Source: JAGXRK01 sp963714415
GTDB lineage: Bacteria; Bacteroidota; Ignavibacteria; Ignavibacteriales; Ignavibacteriaceae
Length of the DNA: 64,000 nt
Direction: 5' to 3'
Assembly: GCA_963714415.1 (NCBI GenBank)
Contig: CAVQOL010000027.1
Span: 124,001-188,000, forward strand
Below the pieces are notes generated by a model, which saw only the letters and a program-made list of their open reading frames with translations, did not search any database and was not told where the DNA came from. The stretch's first letter is position 1. Each line of letters starts with the position of its first letter. Of this stretch, positions 57,303 through 64,000 are shown piece by piece. Both the position numbers and the translations under genes were made by a program.

Positions 57303-57437
57303 CTTTCAATCCTAATGTTTGATTAAGCGTGTAAAATTAAGGTTGCAACGACTGAAAATCAAGGATTTTTCCACTTGCACAAATTGTAAATAATGTCTAT
57401 ACGGAATATTAGATATGATGTAAGAGTATTGAAAGGT

Positions 57438-57470
57438 AAAAAAAAGGATTTAATCTGTGAAAAATAATCC
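57438..57470 (-). terminator. Probable terminator of the lexA operon
   Basis: On the minus strand a short stem (ggatta / taaatcc with one bulge) is followed by eight T. The stem is weak, but position (about 15 bases after the last stop) and the T-run fit. Confidence 0.45.
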
Positions 57471-57484
57471 CCCAAATTTCAACT

Positions 57485-57904
57485 TCATGAAAATAATACA
57501 CGCTCTTTCTTACGAAAAGGCGCAGACTCATGCTTTTCATCAATAATAAATAAACTTATGTTTTTACGGATATCTTCCTCAATTTTATTTATAATGGACT
57601 TAGCATATGAATAATCCGCTTTATTAACTCCAATAAAAAGTGATACTTTTTTGTTGGAATTTCTTGTTTGTCGTGTTGCAAGATATCTTAATCGATTAAC
57701 GAGTGAAGCGTCCTTAAGATCTTCATGATTTAAAGTAATGCCAATCGCATAATTCTTTTTTTGCCTTGCAATAATATCAACCTCAAAACCCCCGATACTA
57801 GAAGGCTCTGGTAAATAAGTACCGAACTTTCTGCTTAAGGTTAAGTAACCTTTTTTCCAAAAATGTTCTACTAATAAATCTATTTCTTTTCTTCTGTCAG
57901 TCAT
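57485..57904 (-). CDS. Small protein with a degenerate PD-(D/E)XK nuclease-like fold, third gene of the lexA operon
   Basis: A protein of 139 residues. The start ATG has AGGAGGTG upstream. The predicted order helix (RRKEIDLLVEHFWKKGY), strand (GGFEVDIIARQ), strand (NYAIGITLN), helix (LVNRLRYLATRQ), strand (KVSLFIGV) and helix is that of restriction-endonuclease-like proteins such as the YraN group. The Asp of VDIIA is in place. The E-x-K motif expected in the next strand is replaced by GITLN, so catalysis is doubtful and a nucleic-acid binding role is more likely. It lies 17 bases after the WYL-like gene. Family is not recognised, and the fold is an inference. Confidence 0.6.
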   Translation of the reverse strand: MTDRRKEIDLLVEHFWKKGYLTLSRKFGTYLPEPSSIGGFEVDIIARQKKNYAIGITLNHEDLKDASLVNRLRYLATRQTRNSNKKVSLFIGVNKADYSYAKSIINKIEEDIRKNISLFIIDEKHESAPFRKKERVLFS

Positions 57905-57921
57905 AACACACCTCCTGCGCT

Positions 57922-58200
57922 TTATGATGCCATTGGTATAATCGGTATAACGGGTGAAAACTTTTTGGTTTTCAATACTCTAATGTTTGCTATTCTCTTA
58001 TAATCAAATTTCTTTATCTCACTTGAATTAGACAACTTGCCGTAGATTACCTTTCTTCCATTCTTTTCAATTCCTATGTAATATGGTTCAATTGAGAACT
58101 GGTTCAGATTATACAGAAATTGCAATCTGCTTCTAGTAATAATTGCTTTTTTAAATATTTCGCTTTTTCCTAAAGAATAAAATTTCATTTCGTTTATCAT
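57922..58200 (-). CDS. Small WYL-domain-like protein, second gene of the lexA operon
   Basis: A protein of 92 residues. The ATG at 58200 has AAAGGAG seven bases before and lies 13 bases after the lexA stop. The core (about 20-80) reads SRLQFLYNLNQFSIEPYY and FDYKRIANIRVL. It resembles the small beta barrel of WYL domains: a strand, an EPYY turn, strands, then a DxxRI motif. WYL domains bind ligands or single-stranded nucleic acid and often act in DNA-damage or defence regulation. There is no helix-turn-helix here. The resemblance is by eye only. Its place behind lexA predicts induction by DNA damage. Confidence 0.55.
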   Translation of the reverse strand: MINEMKFYSLGKSEIFKKAIITRSRLQFLYNLNQFSIEPYYIGIEKNGRKVIYGKLSNSSEIKKFDYKRIANIRVLKTKKFSPVIPIIPMAS

Positions 58201-58213
58201 TTTTTATCTCCTT

Positions 58214-58867
58214 TCAATTAAGCCATCTTACAACGCCGGTAACTTTACCGATGATAGAAAATTCATTTTCTTCGTTAATTATAATTGGACTATATGTATC
58301 ATTTTCAGGAATGAGTTTAATTTCATTTCCTTTTGAAAAATATTTTTTAACTGTCACTTCATCGTCTATTTTCGCAACTATTATCTCATTCGTATGGGCA
58401 GAATGTTGAGGAGCAACTATAACAAGGTCACCTTCAAAAATTCCTGCATTTATCATACTATCACCTTTAACCTTTAAAGCAAAACAATTTTTTGCTTTTC
58501 CCATAAAAGATGGATCAATAAGAATTGAACCTTCTATATTCTCTTCAGCAAGAATTGGAGAACCCGCAGCGACACGACCAATGATTGGAACTCTGTTAAG
58601 TAAATTATCTTCATCTCTGATGATTGATGGGAGAGAAAATTCATTATCATCTTTTATAATAGATATTCCACGGCTTGCATGACTTTCGATGTTGAGATAA
58701 CCTTTTTTCTCTAATGCATCAAGATGACGCTTAACTCCGAATGTAGAGGAAATGTCGAATTGTTTTCCAATTTGCCTTAAAGTTGGTGGATAGCCGTTTT
58801 GATAAAGAAATTCTTTAATAAAGATTAAAATTTCTTCCTGACGATTTGTTAATTCTTTTTTCAACAT
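58214..58867 (-). CDS. lexA: LexA repressor
   Basis: A protein of 217 residues. I use the ATG at 58867, which suits the transcript start; a TTG at 58879 falls inside the operator. The N-terminal winged helix has LTNRQEEILIFIKEFLYQNGYPPTLRQIG. The cleavage site is Ala101-Gly102 (RVAAGSP). The catalytic dyad is Ser137 (VKGDSMINAGI) and Lys174 (VTVKKYF), 37 residues apart as in E. coli. It represses SOS genes until RecA-promoted self-cleavage. The recognition helix (STFGVKRHLDALEKKGYL) differs from E. coli, matching the different operator seen upstream. It heads an apparent three-gene operon. Confidence 0.95.
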   Translation of the reverse strand: MLKKELTNRQEEILIFIKEFLYQNGYPPTLRQIGKQFDISSTFGVKRHLDALEKKGYLNIESHASRGISIIKDDNEFSLPSIIRDEDNLLNRVPIIGRVAAGSPILAEENIEGSILIDPSFMGKAKNCFALKVKGDSMINAGIFEGDLVIVAPQHSAHTNEIIVAKIDDEVTVKKYFSKGNEIKLIPENDTYSPIIINEENEFSIIGKVTGVVRWLN

Positions 58868-58870
58868 AAT

Positions 58871-58888
58871 AGTGCTCAATTGTTCACT
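58871..58888 (-). promoter_or_regulatory. LexA-box-like operator 1
   Basis: The 18-bp sequence reads agtgctcaattgttcact on the plus strand, with symmetric AGTG..CAATTG..CACT. It lies just upstream of the lexA ATG and downstream of the -10 box. Together with operator 2 it defines AGTGnnCAAwTGnnCACT. It does not match the E. coli CTG-N10-CAG or the Bacillus GAAC-N4-GTTC patterns. Confidence 0.7.
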
Positions 58889-58891
58889 GCT

Positions 58892-58920
58892 AATATAGTG
58901 TGCAAATGAGCACTTGTCAA
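58892..58920 (-). promoter_or_regulatory. lexA promoter (TTGACA-17-TATATT)
   Basis: On the minus strand, TTGACA (58920-58915), a spacer of exactly 17 bases and TATATT (58897-58892). Operator 2 fills the spacer. The predicted start lies near 58885, giving a very short leader of under 20 bases. Confidence 0.85.
58897..58914 (-). promoter_or_regulatory. LexA-box-like operator 2
   Basis: The 18-bp sequence agtgtgcaaatgagcact lies between the -35 and -10 boxes, so a bound repressor would block RNA polymerase. Its centre is 26 bp from that of operator 1, which puts two dimers on about the same face of the helix. Autoregulation of lexA is the rule in other bacteria; the motif itself is inferred from these two copies. 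Confidence 0.7.
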
Positions 58921-58950
58921 GAGCTTTTTGGAGTTTAAGTAAATTTATTT

Positions 58951-60033
58951 TTAGAAATTATAAGCTGGATCGAGCAGAAGTATTAAATTTCGACCAATTT
59001 CGTAGTTTTCAAGTATCCCTTGAAATAATTCTTCTGACGGGCCAAATGAGAAAACGGGGACAAATCCAGCGGTATGGCTTTTATTATTAAAACTAAGTTT
59101 TAGATTTTTCCCGTCAACATCTCCTGCGCTTACTACCATTCCGCCGGTTTCGTGGTCTGCAGTTATTACAATAAGAGTATTTCCATCATCCTTTGCAAAG
59201 TTAAATGCTTCGGTAATTGCTGTATTAAAATCTCTCATCTCAGAAAGTAAATAATCCTGAAGATTGTCGTGACCAGCCCAATCAATCTGGGAACCCTCAA
59301 TCATCAAAACAAATCCGTTTTCATTGTTCTTTAAATTTTCTATTGCAGATTTAGTGAAATCGCCTAAAGTATGTTTTCTATCCGAAGCATGTTTTAGTCC
59401 GTTTTTTTCCATAAGACACAAAACTTTTTTTGCTTCGATGATTGATTGATGATCAAACTTATCTAACCAGGTCCATCCGTTTGATTGCATTTTATTAATT
59501 AAGTCAAGTTCATCTTTTCTACTACCACCCAAAACATTGGGAAGAAAAAATTGTTCTCCACCACCGATTATTACATCAACATCACTATCGGATAATTCAT
59601 ATGCTATATCTGTTTCTCTTCCTCTATCATCAACATGAGCATAAAAAGCTGCAGGTGTAGCATGGGTTACCGAGCTTGTTGCAATCAATCCAATTGATTT
59701 TCCTTTTTCCTTTGCAACCTGAAATAATGTTTTTAACGAATTGCCTGAAGAATCAACAGAGATGTATCGGTTAATTATTCTATAGCCCGTGGCCAAAACT
59801 GTAGCTCCGGCACCGGAATCAGTTATTAGTCTGTTTGCTGATGCAGTGTTAGATAAACCGACTGACTTGAAATTTTTATAAGGATTATTTTCATCATCAT
59901 AGAATGAGGCGGCAACATAGTTGACACCCATTCCATCACCAATTAAAAAAATAATATTTTTAGGTTTGTCTTGTCCAATTAAGACAAAACTGAATGTGAA
60001 TATTAGAAAGAGCACATTACGAAATAAAATCAA
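58951..60033 (-). CDS. Alkaline phosphatase
   Basis: A protein of about 360 residues of the PhoA family, exported. I use a TTG start at 60033, which has AGAGG eight bases upstream and leads into the signal peptide ILFRNVLFLIFTFSFVLIG. A longer reading from 60081 overlaps the ilvE end. The metal and catalytic residues are present: Asp in IIFLIGDGMG, Ser in ITDSGAGATVLATG, HATPAAFYAHVDDR, MIEGSQIDWAGHDN and VITADHETGGM. It releases phosphate from phosphomonoesters in the periplasm. No Pho box is evident. It is shorter than E. coli PhoA (471 residues). Confidence 0.92.
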   Translation of the reverse strand: MILFRNVLFLIFTFSFVLIGQDKPKNIIFLIGDGMGVNYVAASFYDDENNPYKNFKSVGLSNTASANRLITDSGAGATVLATGYRIINRYISVDSSGNSLKTLFQVAKEKGKSIGLIATSSVTHATPAAFYAHVDDRGRETDIAYELSDSDVDVIIGGGEQFFLPNVLGGSRKDELDLINKMQSNGWTWLDKFDHQSIIEAKKVLCLMEKNGLKHASDRKHTLGDFTKSAIENLKNNENGFVLMIEGSQIDWAGHDNLQDYLLSEMRDFNTAITEAFNFAKDDGNTLIVITADHETGGMVVSAGDVDGKNLKLSFNNKSHTAGFVPVFSFGPSEELFQGILENYEIGRNLILLLDPAYNF

Positions 60034-60040
60034 ATAACTT

Positions 60041-61117
60041 CTACCTCTTTTTTTCAACTTTATATGTCCAATTACGAACATCCTTTTTCAATCCGTAATG
60101 AATTGATGTAAGCTCCTCATAGAGTTTCATATCCAATTCATTTATTTGTCCATTGTTAAAAGTCATATGTGTGTCTTTGAAGCTCAGCCATCCAACAGAC
60201 GAGATAACAGCGGCAGTACCAGTTCCAAACAAACCAGTTACATTTCCTTTATCATTCTCGCTAATGATTTCATCAATTGAAATTTCTCTTTCAGTTACAT
60301 TCATTCCCCACTCTTCAAGAATCTGAATAACTGAACTTCGGGTTATACCGGGCAAAATAGAGCCGTTTAACAGTGGTGTTGAAATTTCATTTTTAAAGTT
60401 TACGAAAATGTTCATCATACCAACTTCCTGCAGATATTTCTGATGAACTCCATCAAGCCATAAAACCTGTGTAAAACCTTTCTTTGCAGCTTCTTCTGCT
60501 GCGAGCATACTAGCAGCGTAATTTCCGCCTGTTTTACATTCGCCTAATCCTTTTCTTACCGCTCTAACATAATCATCCTGAACTAAAATTTTTACAGGTT
60601 TAAAACCCTGAGGGTAATATGGACCAACCGGAGATAATAGAATACTAAACTTATAAGCTTTAGATGGTCTAACACCCAATGCAGAATCAATGCCAAACAT
60701 AAATGGTCTTATATATAGTGAATCTCCTTTTTTTGAAGGCACCCAATCTCGCTCGATATCAACCAAATCTCTCAACGCATTAAGAACATAATCTATATCA
60801 ATTTCAGGCATACAAATTCTTCGTGCCGAATTATTCATTCTCTTAAGATGAACTTCCGGTCTAAAAATTATAACTTCATCATCAACAGTTTTGAAGGCTT
60901 TTAATCCTTCAAATATTGTTTGACCGTAATGAATAAAAGATGATGCGGGGTGCAAATTTAATTTCTCAACGGATATAATCTGAGGGCTGTGCCATCCTTT
61001 ATCGGGTTCAAATACCATCTCGAACATATGATCAGTAAAGATTTGACCGAAACCCAGGTTTTCAGGTAGAACGATTTTATCTGTTCTTTTTTTAATATTA
61101 TATTTAATTTTTTCCAT
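60041..61117 (-). CDS. ilvE: Branched-chain amino acid aminotransferase
   Basis: A class IV PLP aminotransferase of 358 residues that converts branched 2-oxo acids to Leu, Ile and Val with glutamate. The ATG at 61117 has AAGGG eight bases upstream; a TTG 15 bases earlier overlaps it. The catalytic lysine region is RKGLGECKTGGNYAAS. HYGQTIFEGLKAFK and VGMMNIFVNF are typical, as is GTGTAAVISSVG. It belongs to the larger BCAT type (about 355 residues). It stands between mlaE and the phosphatase gene. Confidence 0.95.
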   Translation of the reverse strand: MEKIKYNIKKRTDKIVLPENLGFGQIFTDHMFEMVFEPDKGWHSPQIISVEKLNLHPASSFIHYGQTIFEGLKAFKTVDDEVIIFRPEVHLKRMNNSARRICMPEIDIDYVLNALRDLVDIERDWVPSKKGDSLYIRPFMFGIDSALGVRPSKAYKFSILLSPVGPYYPQGFKPVKILVQDDYVRAVRKGLGECKTGGNYAASMLAAEEAAKKGFTQVLWLDGVHQKYLQEVGMMNIFVNFKNEISTPLLNGSILPGITRSSVIQILEEWGMNVTEREISIDEIISENDKGNVTGLFGTGTAAVISSVGWLSFKDTHMTFNNGQINELDMKLYEELTSIHYGLKKDVRNWTYKVEKKR

Positions 61118-61200
61118 TTCTAAACCCTTCAATTTGTAGGAATAAGGTTATCCATATTTAATAAAAATAGTATTCAATTAAAAATTACAACAATAATAAG

Positions 61201-61220
61201 AAGTTGCTAAAATGCAACTT
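61201..61220 (-). terminator. Hairpin after mlaE, possible weak terminator
   Basis: A perfect 7-bp stem aagttgc / gcaactt around a six-base loop, followed on the minus strand by only a broken T-run (CTTATTATTG). It lies 25 bases after the mlaE stop. It may be a weak terminator or a 3' end structure. Confidence 0.35.
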
Positions 61221-61244
61221 ACTTGTGTGCAAAATTATTGCTTG

Positions 61245-62021
61245 TCAAACACCAAAAAGGAAAATCCAAAGAAGATAATCCAGAATTAGAATAAGAGCCG
61301 CAGACATTACAAAAGAACGAATGGTAGCAAGTCCAACACCTTCAGCACCGCCCTCTGTTCTGAAACCAATATGGCAGCCGAGTAAAGCTGTTACACCACC
61401 GAAAAATAAGGTTTTAACCAATCCGGCAATAAGATCAGAAAAAACAAAAAATCTTTTTACAGAATTGAAAAAAACCGCAAAAGAAACACCAAGAAAATAA
61501 TCTGACACAATATATGCACCTATAATTGCAATAAGATTCGCAAAGATTACAAGAATGGGCAGCATGATTACAGCAGCCAAAAATCTTGGCATAGCTAAAT
61601 ACCTAATCGGACTGATTGCCATTGTTTCAAGTGCATCAATTTGTTCAGTAACTTTCATTGTACCAAGTTCGGCAGCAATTGATGCGCCAACTCTTCCAGC
61701 AATTACAATTCCGGTTAGCACGGGACCAAGCTCTGTAATTATTGCTCTGCTTGTTGCACCGCCAAGAAATGAAAGAGGAGCAATTCCTTTTAACTGATAA
61801 GCTGCTTGCCAGGCTGCAACTGCACCGGTAAATACAGCAATAATTAAAACAAGAGGAAGTGAATTAACTCCAATATGTTCCATTTGAAAAAGTATTAGTT
61901 TTCTACTGCGCGGAATCTGCTTAAAGCTCTTGATTATTCCCCATAACAGATTAGAAACCTGCCCAAACTCTCGAAGGAATTCTAATGTGCCTTTTCCTAA
62001 TTTTTGAAGTAGCTTTAACAA
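61245..62021 (-). CDS. mlaE: MlaE-family ABC transporter permease
   Basis: An inner-membrane permease of 258 residues with about five helices. The family block ELGPVLTGIVIAGRVGASIAAELGTMKVTEQIDALETM is intact. It would form the membrane part of a phospholipid transporter between inner and outer membrane, with MlaF ATPase and an MCE-domain MlaD. Neither partner follows; the next gene is ilvE. The start is a TTG at 62021 without a strong ribosome site, so a slightly different start is possible. Confidence 0.92.
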   Translation of the reverse strand: MLKLLQKLGKGTLEFLREFGQVSNLLWGIIKSFKQIPRSRKLILFQMEHIGVNSLPLVLIIAVFTGAVAAWQAAYQLKGIAPLSFLGGATSRAIITELGPVLTGIVIAGRVGASIAAELGTMKVTEQIDALETMAISPIRYLAMPRFLAAVIMLPILVIFANLIAIIGAYIVSDYFLGVSFAVFFNSVKRFFVFSDLIAGLVKTLFFGGVTALLGCHIGFRTEGGAEGVGLATIRSFVMSAALILILDYLLWIFLFGV

Positions 62022-62293
62022 TAATTTTAGCTTAATTTTTAACGTCCAAATTTAATCAAATTAAAGTAAATATCTTCTGTAAATGTGTCGTAATATGTGT
62101 ATGATTGCTAGCATTAGGAATTTGTTTACATCAAGCAACTAAGATTCAAAACGAGACAAAAATCAGCGTTTAGTTTGAATTTGAGAATTCAATTTTTTAT
62201 TTGGATTTAAGAATCATTTAAAATGTTGAGCTATTACTAAAATTTCAGACAATCCATGGAAGTTCTTAATAGCATTATAATTGCTATACACGT

Positions 62294-64000
62294 GTGCCAT
62301 ATGGACTTTTTAAAGTGATCACATTGCCAGATTTTATAGGAAATATTCCTGAAAACCTTCTGGACAATATTCCCGTTGGTATCATTCTGTTTGATAAGAG
62401 TGGGAATATCCATTTCGTAAACAAAGCTTTTCACGAATTTGAAGTACTATATCCAGATGTATTTACCAACTCTTTAGTCGGAAAAAATGCTTTCAGTGAA
62501 AATATTATTTCACACAAGTCTATAGTAAACGAATTAGAAGAACTCAAACTGGGATATCCTTTCGAATCTGAAATTGAGGAGATTTCTTCTGCCGGAAAAT
62601 CAAATATCCGACTTATCATTAAAGGGACACCAAATTTTGAGAATGAAGAATTTTCTGGTGGAATCCTTCTAATTGAAGATTTAAGAATTATTTATAAAAC
62701 TCAAAAAGAGTTTGCATTAAGAAGTGATTTTCTTGAAAATGCCACTGCTCAGCTCAGTGACGGTTTTGTTGTTATTGATAAGAATGGAGTTCTCAAATTC
62801 GTTTCCGGAAATACATCATTAATTTTCAATGAGACTGATTCTCTTTCCGATGTCACTCTTTCTTCTCTTTTGGAAAATGAAACTTATGAAGAATTAACCA
62901 AACTGATTTCTCAGGTTTATAATTCTAAGGAACATTGTAACCGGTAAAATTAAAATAACTAAAAATACTTCGGTCAATTATTTTGAAGTCAAACTAATTC
63001 CGCAGCTTGATAAAAAGCAAAATATTTCATTTATATACATTTTCTTTTTTGATATCTCATCAACCGAAAATGAGCTCAAAAGCATTCGGGATGATTATGA
63101 TACTTACGAGGGTCACTCGATTATAAACCAAGCTGCCGGACAAGCTCTGTTTTCGTTAGATACAAATAATAATATTATCAACTGGGATAGTAATTGCGAA
63201 ATTATTTTTGGCAAAAATCGTAATGAGGTTATAAATAATTTTGTCGGCAATATTGTCCCGGAACTTGATCATCAGAAGTTAGCAGAGATAAGAACTTCTC
63301 TTCAGACCGAGTCATCATTAAAAGCAAATATTAAGCATCAATACGATTACGAAAAAGTTATAGAATACTTTTTTGTAATCAGCGGTTCTGATGAAAAAAA
63401 GTTATTGGTTCTTTGTAAAGATATTACGGCTCAAGTAACTTCTGAAAATGAACTTACCAAAACAGTTAAAGACTTATCATCTCTTCTCACTAATGCAGAT
63501 TTTCTAATAACTAAAATTGACAGCAATGGAAGTTTCGTTTATGCTAATAAGAATTTCTGCGATACGATTAATTATACTTCCGATGAATTGAAGCAAAAAA
63601 GAATTTATGATTTAATAGATCAGCAATATTTTGAAAAAAATGTTTTTGATATCAGCACTGCAGAAATAAATTCCCCGCTTAAAGCTGAGTTACCTTTAAG
63701 AACAAAAGAGGGTGATTTGCGTAATTTTTCGGTAACAATTGTGCCTGAAAAAATAAACGGCAATGCGGAACAATACGATTGTTATCTTAAAGAAATTGAC
63801 GAGCAGAAGTCGAATGACAAAGAAGCTAAACTCTTCCTTTCAATGCTTAATGCTTCTAACGACGGCATTGTAATGGGACAGAATGGTAAGGTGGTTTTTG
63901 CAAATAAAGCCTTTGCCGAAATTTTTAATTATGAAACCGGTGATGAGTTATCCGGCAAAGATATTCTTGATTTCGTTTCTAATGATGACATATTAAAAGT
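62294..64000 (+). pseudogene. Multi-PAS sensor protein, one frameshift, 3' end outside the window
   Basis: The frame is open from about 62294 (GTG; GTG at 62315 is an alternative) to a stop at 62945-62947. A second frame then continues from about 62930 without a stop to the window end. Joined, they give about 570 residues so far. I count five PAS domains, for example NIPVGIILFDKSGNIHFVNKAF, QLSDGFVVIDKNGVLKFV, FLITKIDSNGSFVYANKNF and SNDGIVMGQNGKVVFANKAF. There is no membrane segment, so it is cytosolic. A histidine kinase or similar output domain is expected beyond the edge. The shift near 62930 is explained by one extra G (SK[+1]NIVTGK). Confidence 0.75.

Noticed and set aside
1..64000. tRNA, rRNA and CRISPR features
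   Set aside because: All gaps were read. None has a cloverleaf with a GTTCRAnYC-type arm, an rRNA-like stretch or regularly spaced direct repeats.

Overview
This window comes from a low-GC, Gram-negative (diderm) bacterium of the Bacteroidota/Chlorobiota/Ignavibacteriota (FCB) group. An Ignavibacteria-like member fits best; this is inferred from gene content, not from a marker tree. Supporting traits are the fused LpxC-FabZ, the uppS-bamA-skp-skp-lpxD-lpxC/fabZ-lpxA block, an S46 dipeptidyl-peptidase, PD40-type propellers and a K+-type membrane pyrophosphatase. The best promoters read TTGACA-N16/17-TATATT-like, not the TTTG/TAnnTTTG pattern usual in Bacteroidota proper. I saw no rRNA, tRNA, CRISPR array, insertion sequence or prophage. 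The content is mostly housekeeping plus cell-envelope genes.

Layout. 0-5.3 kb (+): the tail of an unknown gene, a trans-sulfuration enzyme with a frameshift, a TPR protein, and a LiaF-like / LytS-like kinase / LytTR regulator cassette. 5.3-7.5 kb (-): a cytidylate-kinase-like protein and a damaged class V aminotransferase. 7.6-11.4 kb (+): a secreted serine hydrolase next to a GH3 NagZ-like enzyme, then RluE. 11.4-14.4 kb (-): a DUF4126 membrane protein and cytochrome bd oxidase CydAB. 14.7-21.7 kb: a small outer-membrane protein, a 107-bp inverted-repeat element, a split S46 peptidase, phosphomannomutase, a DUF2911 lipoprotein and a class V aminotransferase. 21.8-27.5 kb (+): Lon-like protease, pyruvate kinase, AmrS radical SAM enzyme and an SDR. 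27.5-36 kb: YciO, rpmB, and the minus-strand runs prs-rplY-pth-hppA and rpsF-ssb-rpsR-rplI. 36-46 kb (-): a metallopeptidase/propeller/barrel protein, RNase R, TamB and the heptose enzymes HldA/HldC. 47.6-57.3 kb (-): a propeller protein and the lipoate, lipid A and BAM block. 57.5-58.9 kb (-): lexA with two small unknown genes. 59-62 kb (-): alkaline phosphatase, IlvE and MlaE. 62.3 kb to the end (+): a multi-PAS protein that runs off the window.

How it fits together. The 36-57 kb block is an outer-membrane assembly line: BamA, two Skp chaperones, TamB, the first lipid A steps (LpxA, LpxC, LpxD), FabZ, undecaprenyl-PP synthase and heptose activation. The lexA operon is the least described part. 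Its promoter is a clean TTGACA-17-TATATT with one 18-bp palindrome in the spacer and a second 26 bp downstream. It should co-express a WYL-like small protein and a degenerate PD-(D/E)XK-fold small protein.

Caution. At least six unrelated conserved genes carry frame-breaking indels (near 1158, 6410, 6850, 16857, 37521, 44780 and 62930). Both halves of each remain well conserved. This pattern points to sequence or assembly errors more than to gene decay, so these loci are annotated as whole genes with broken frames.
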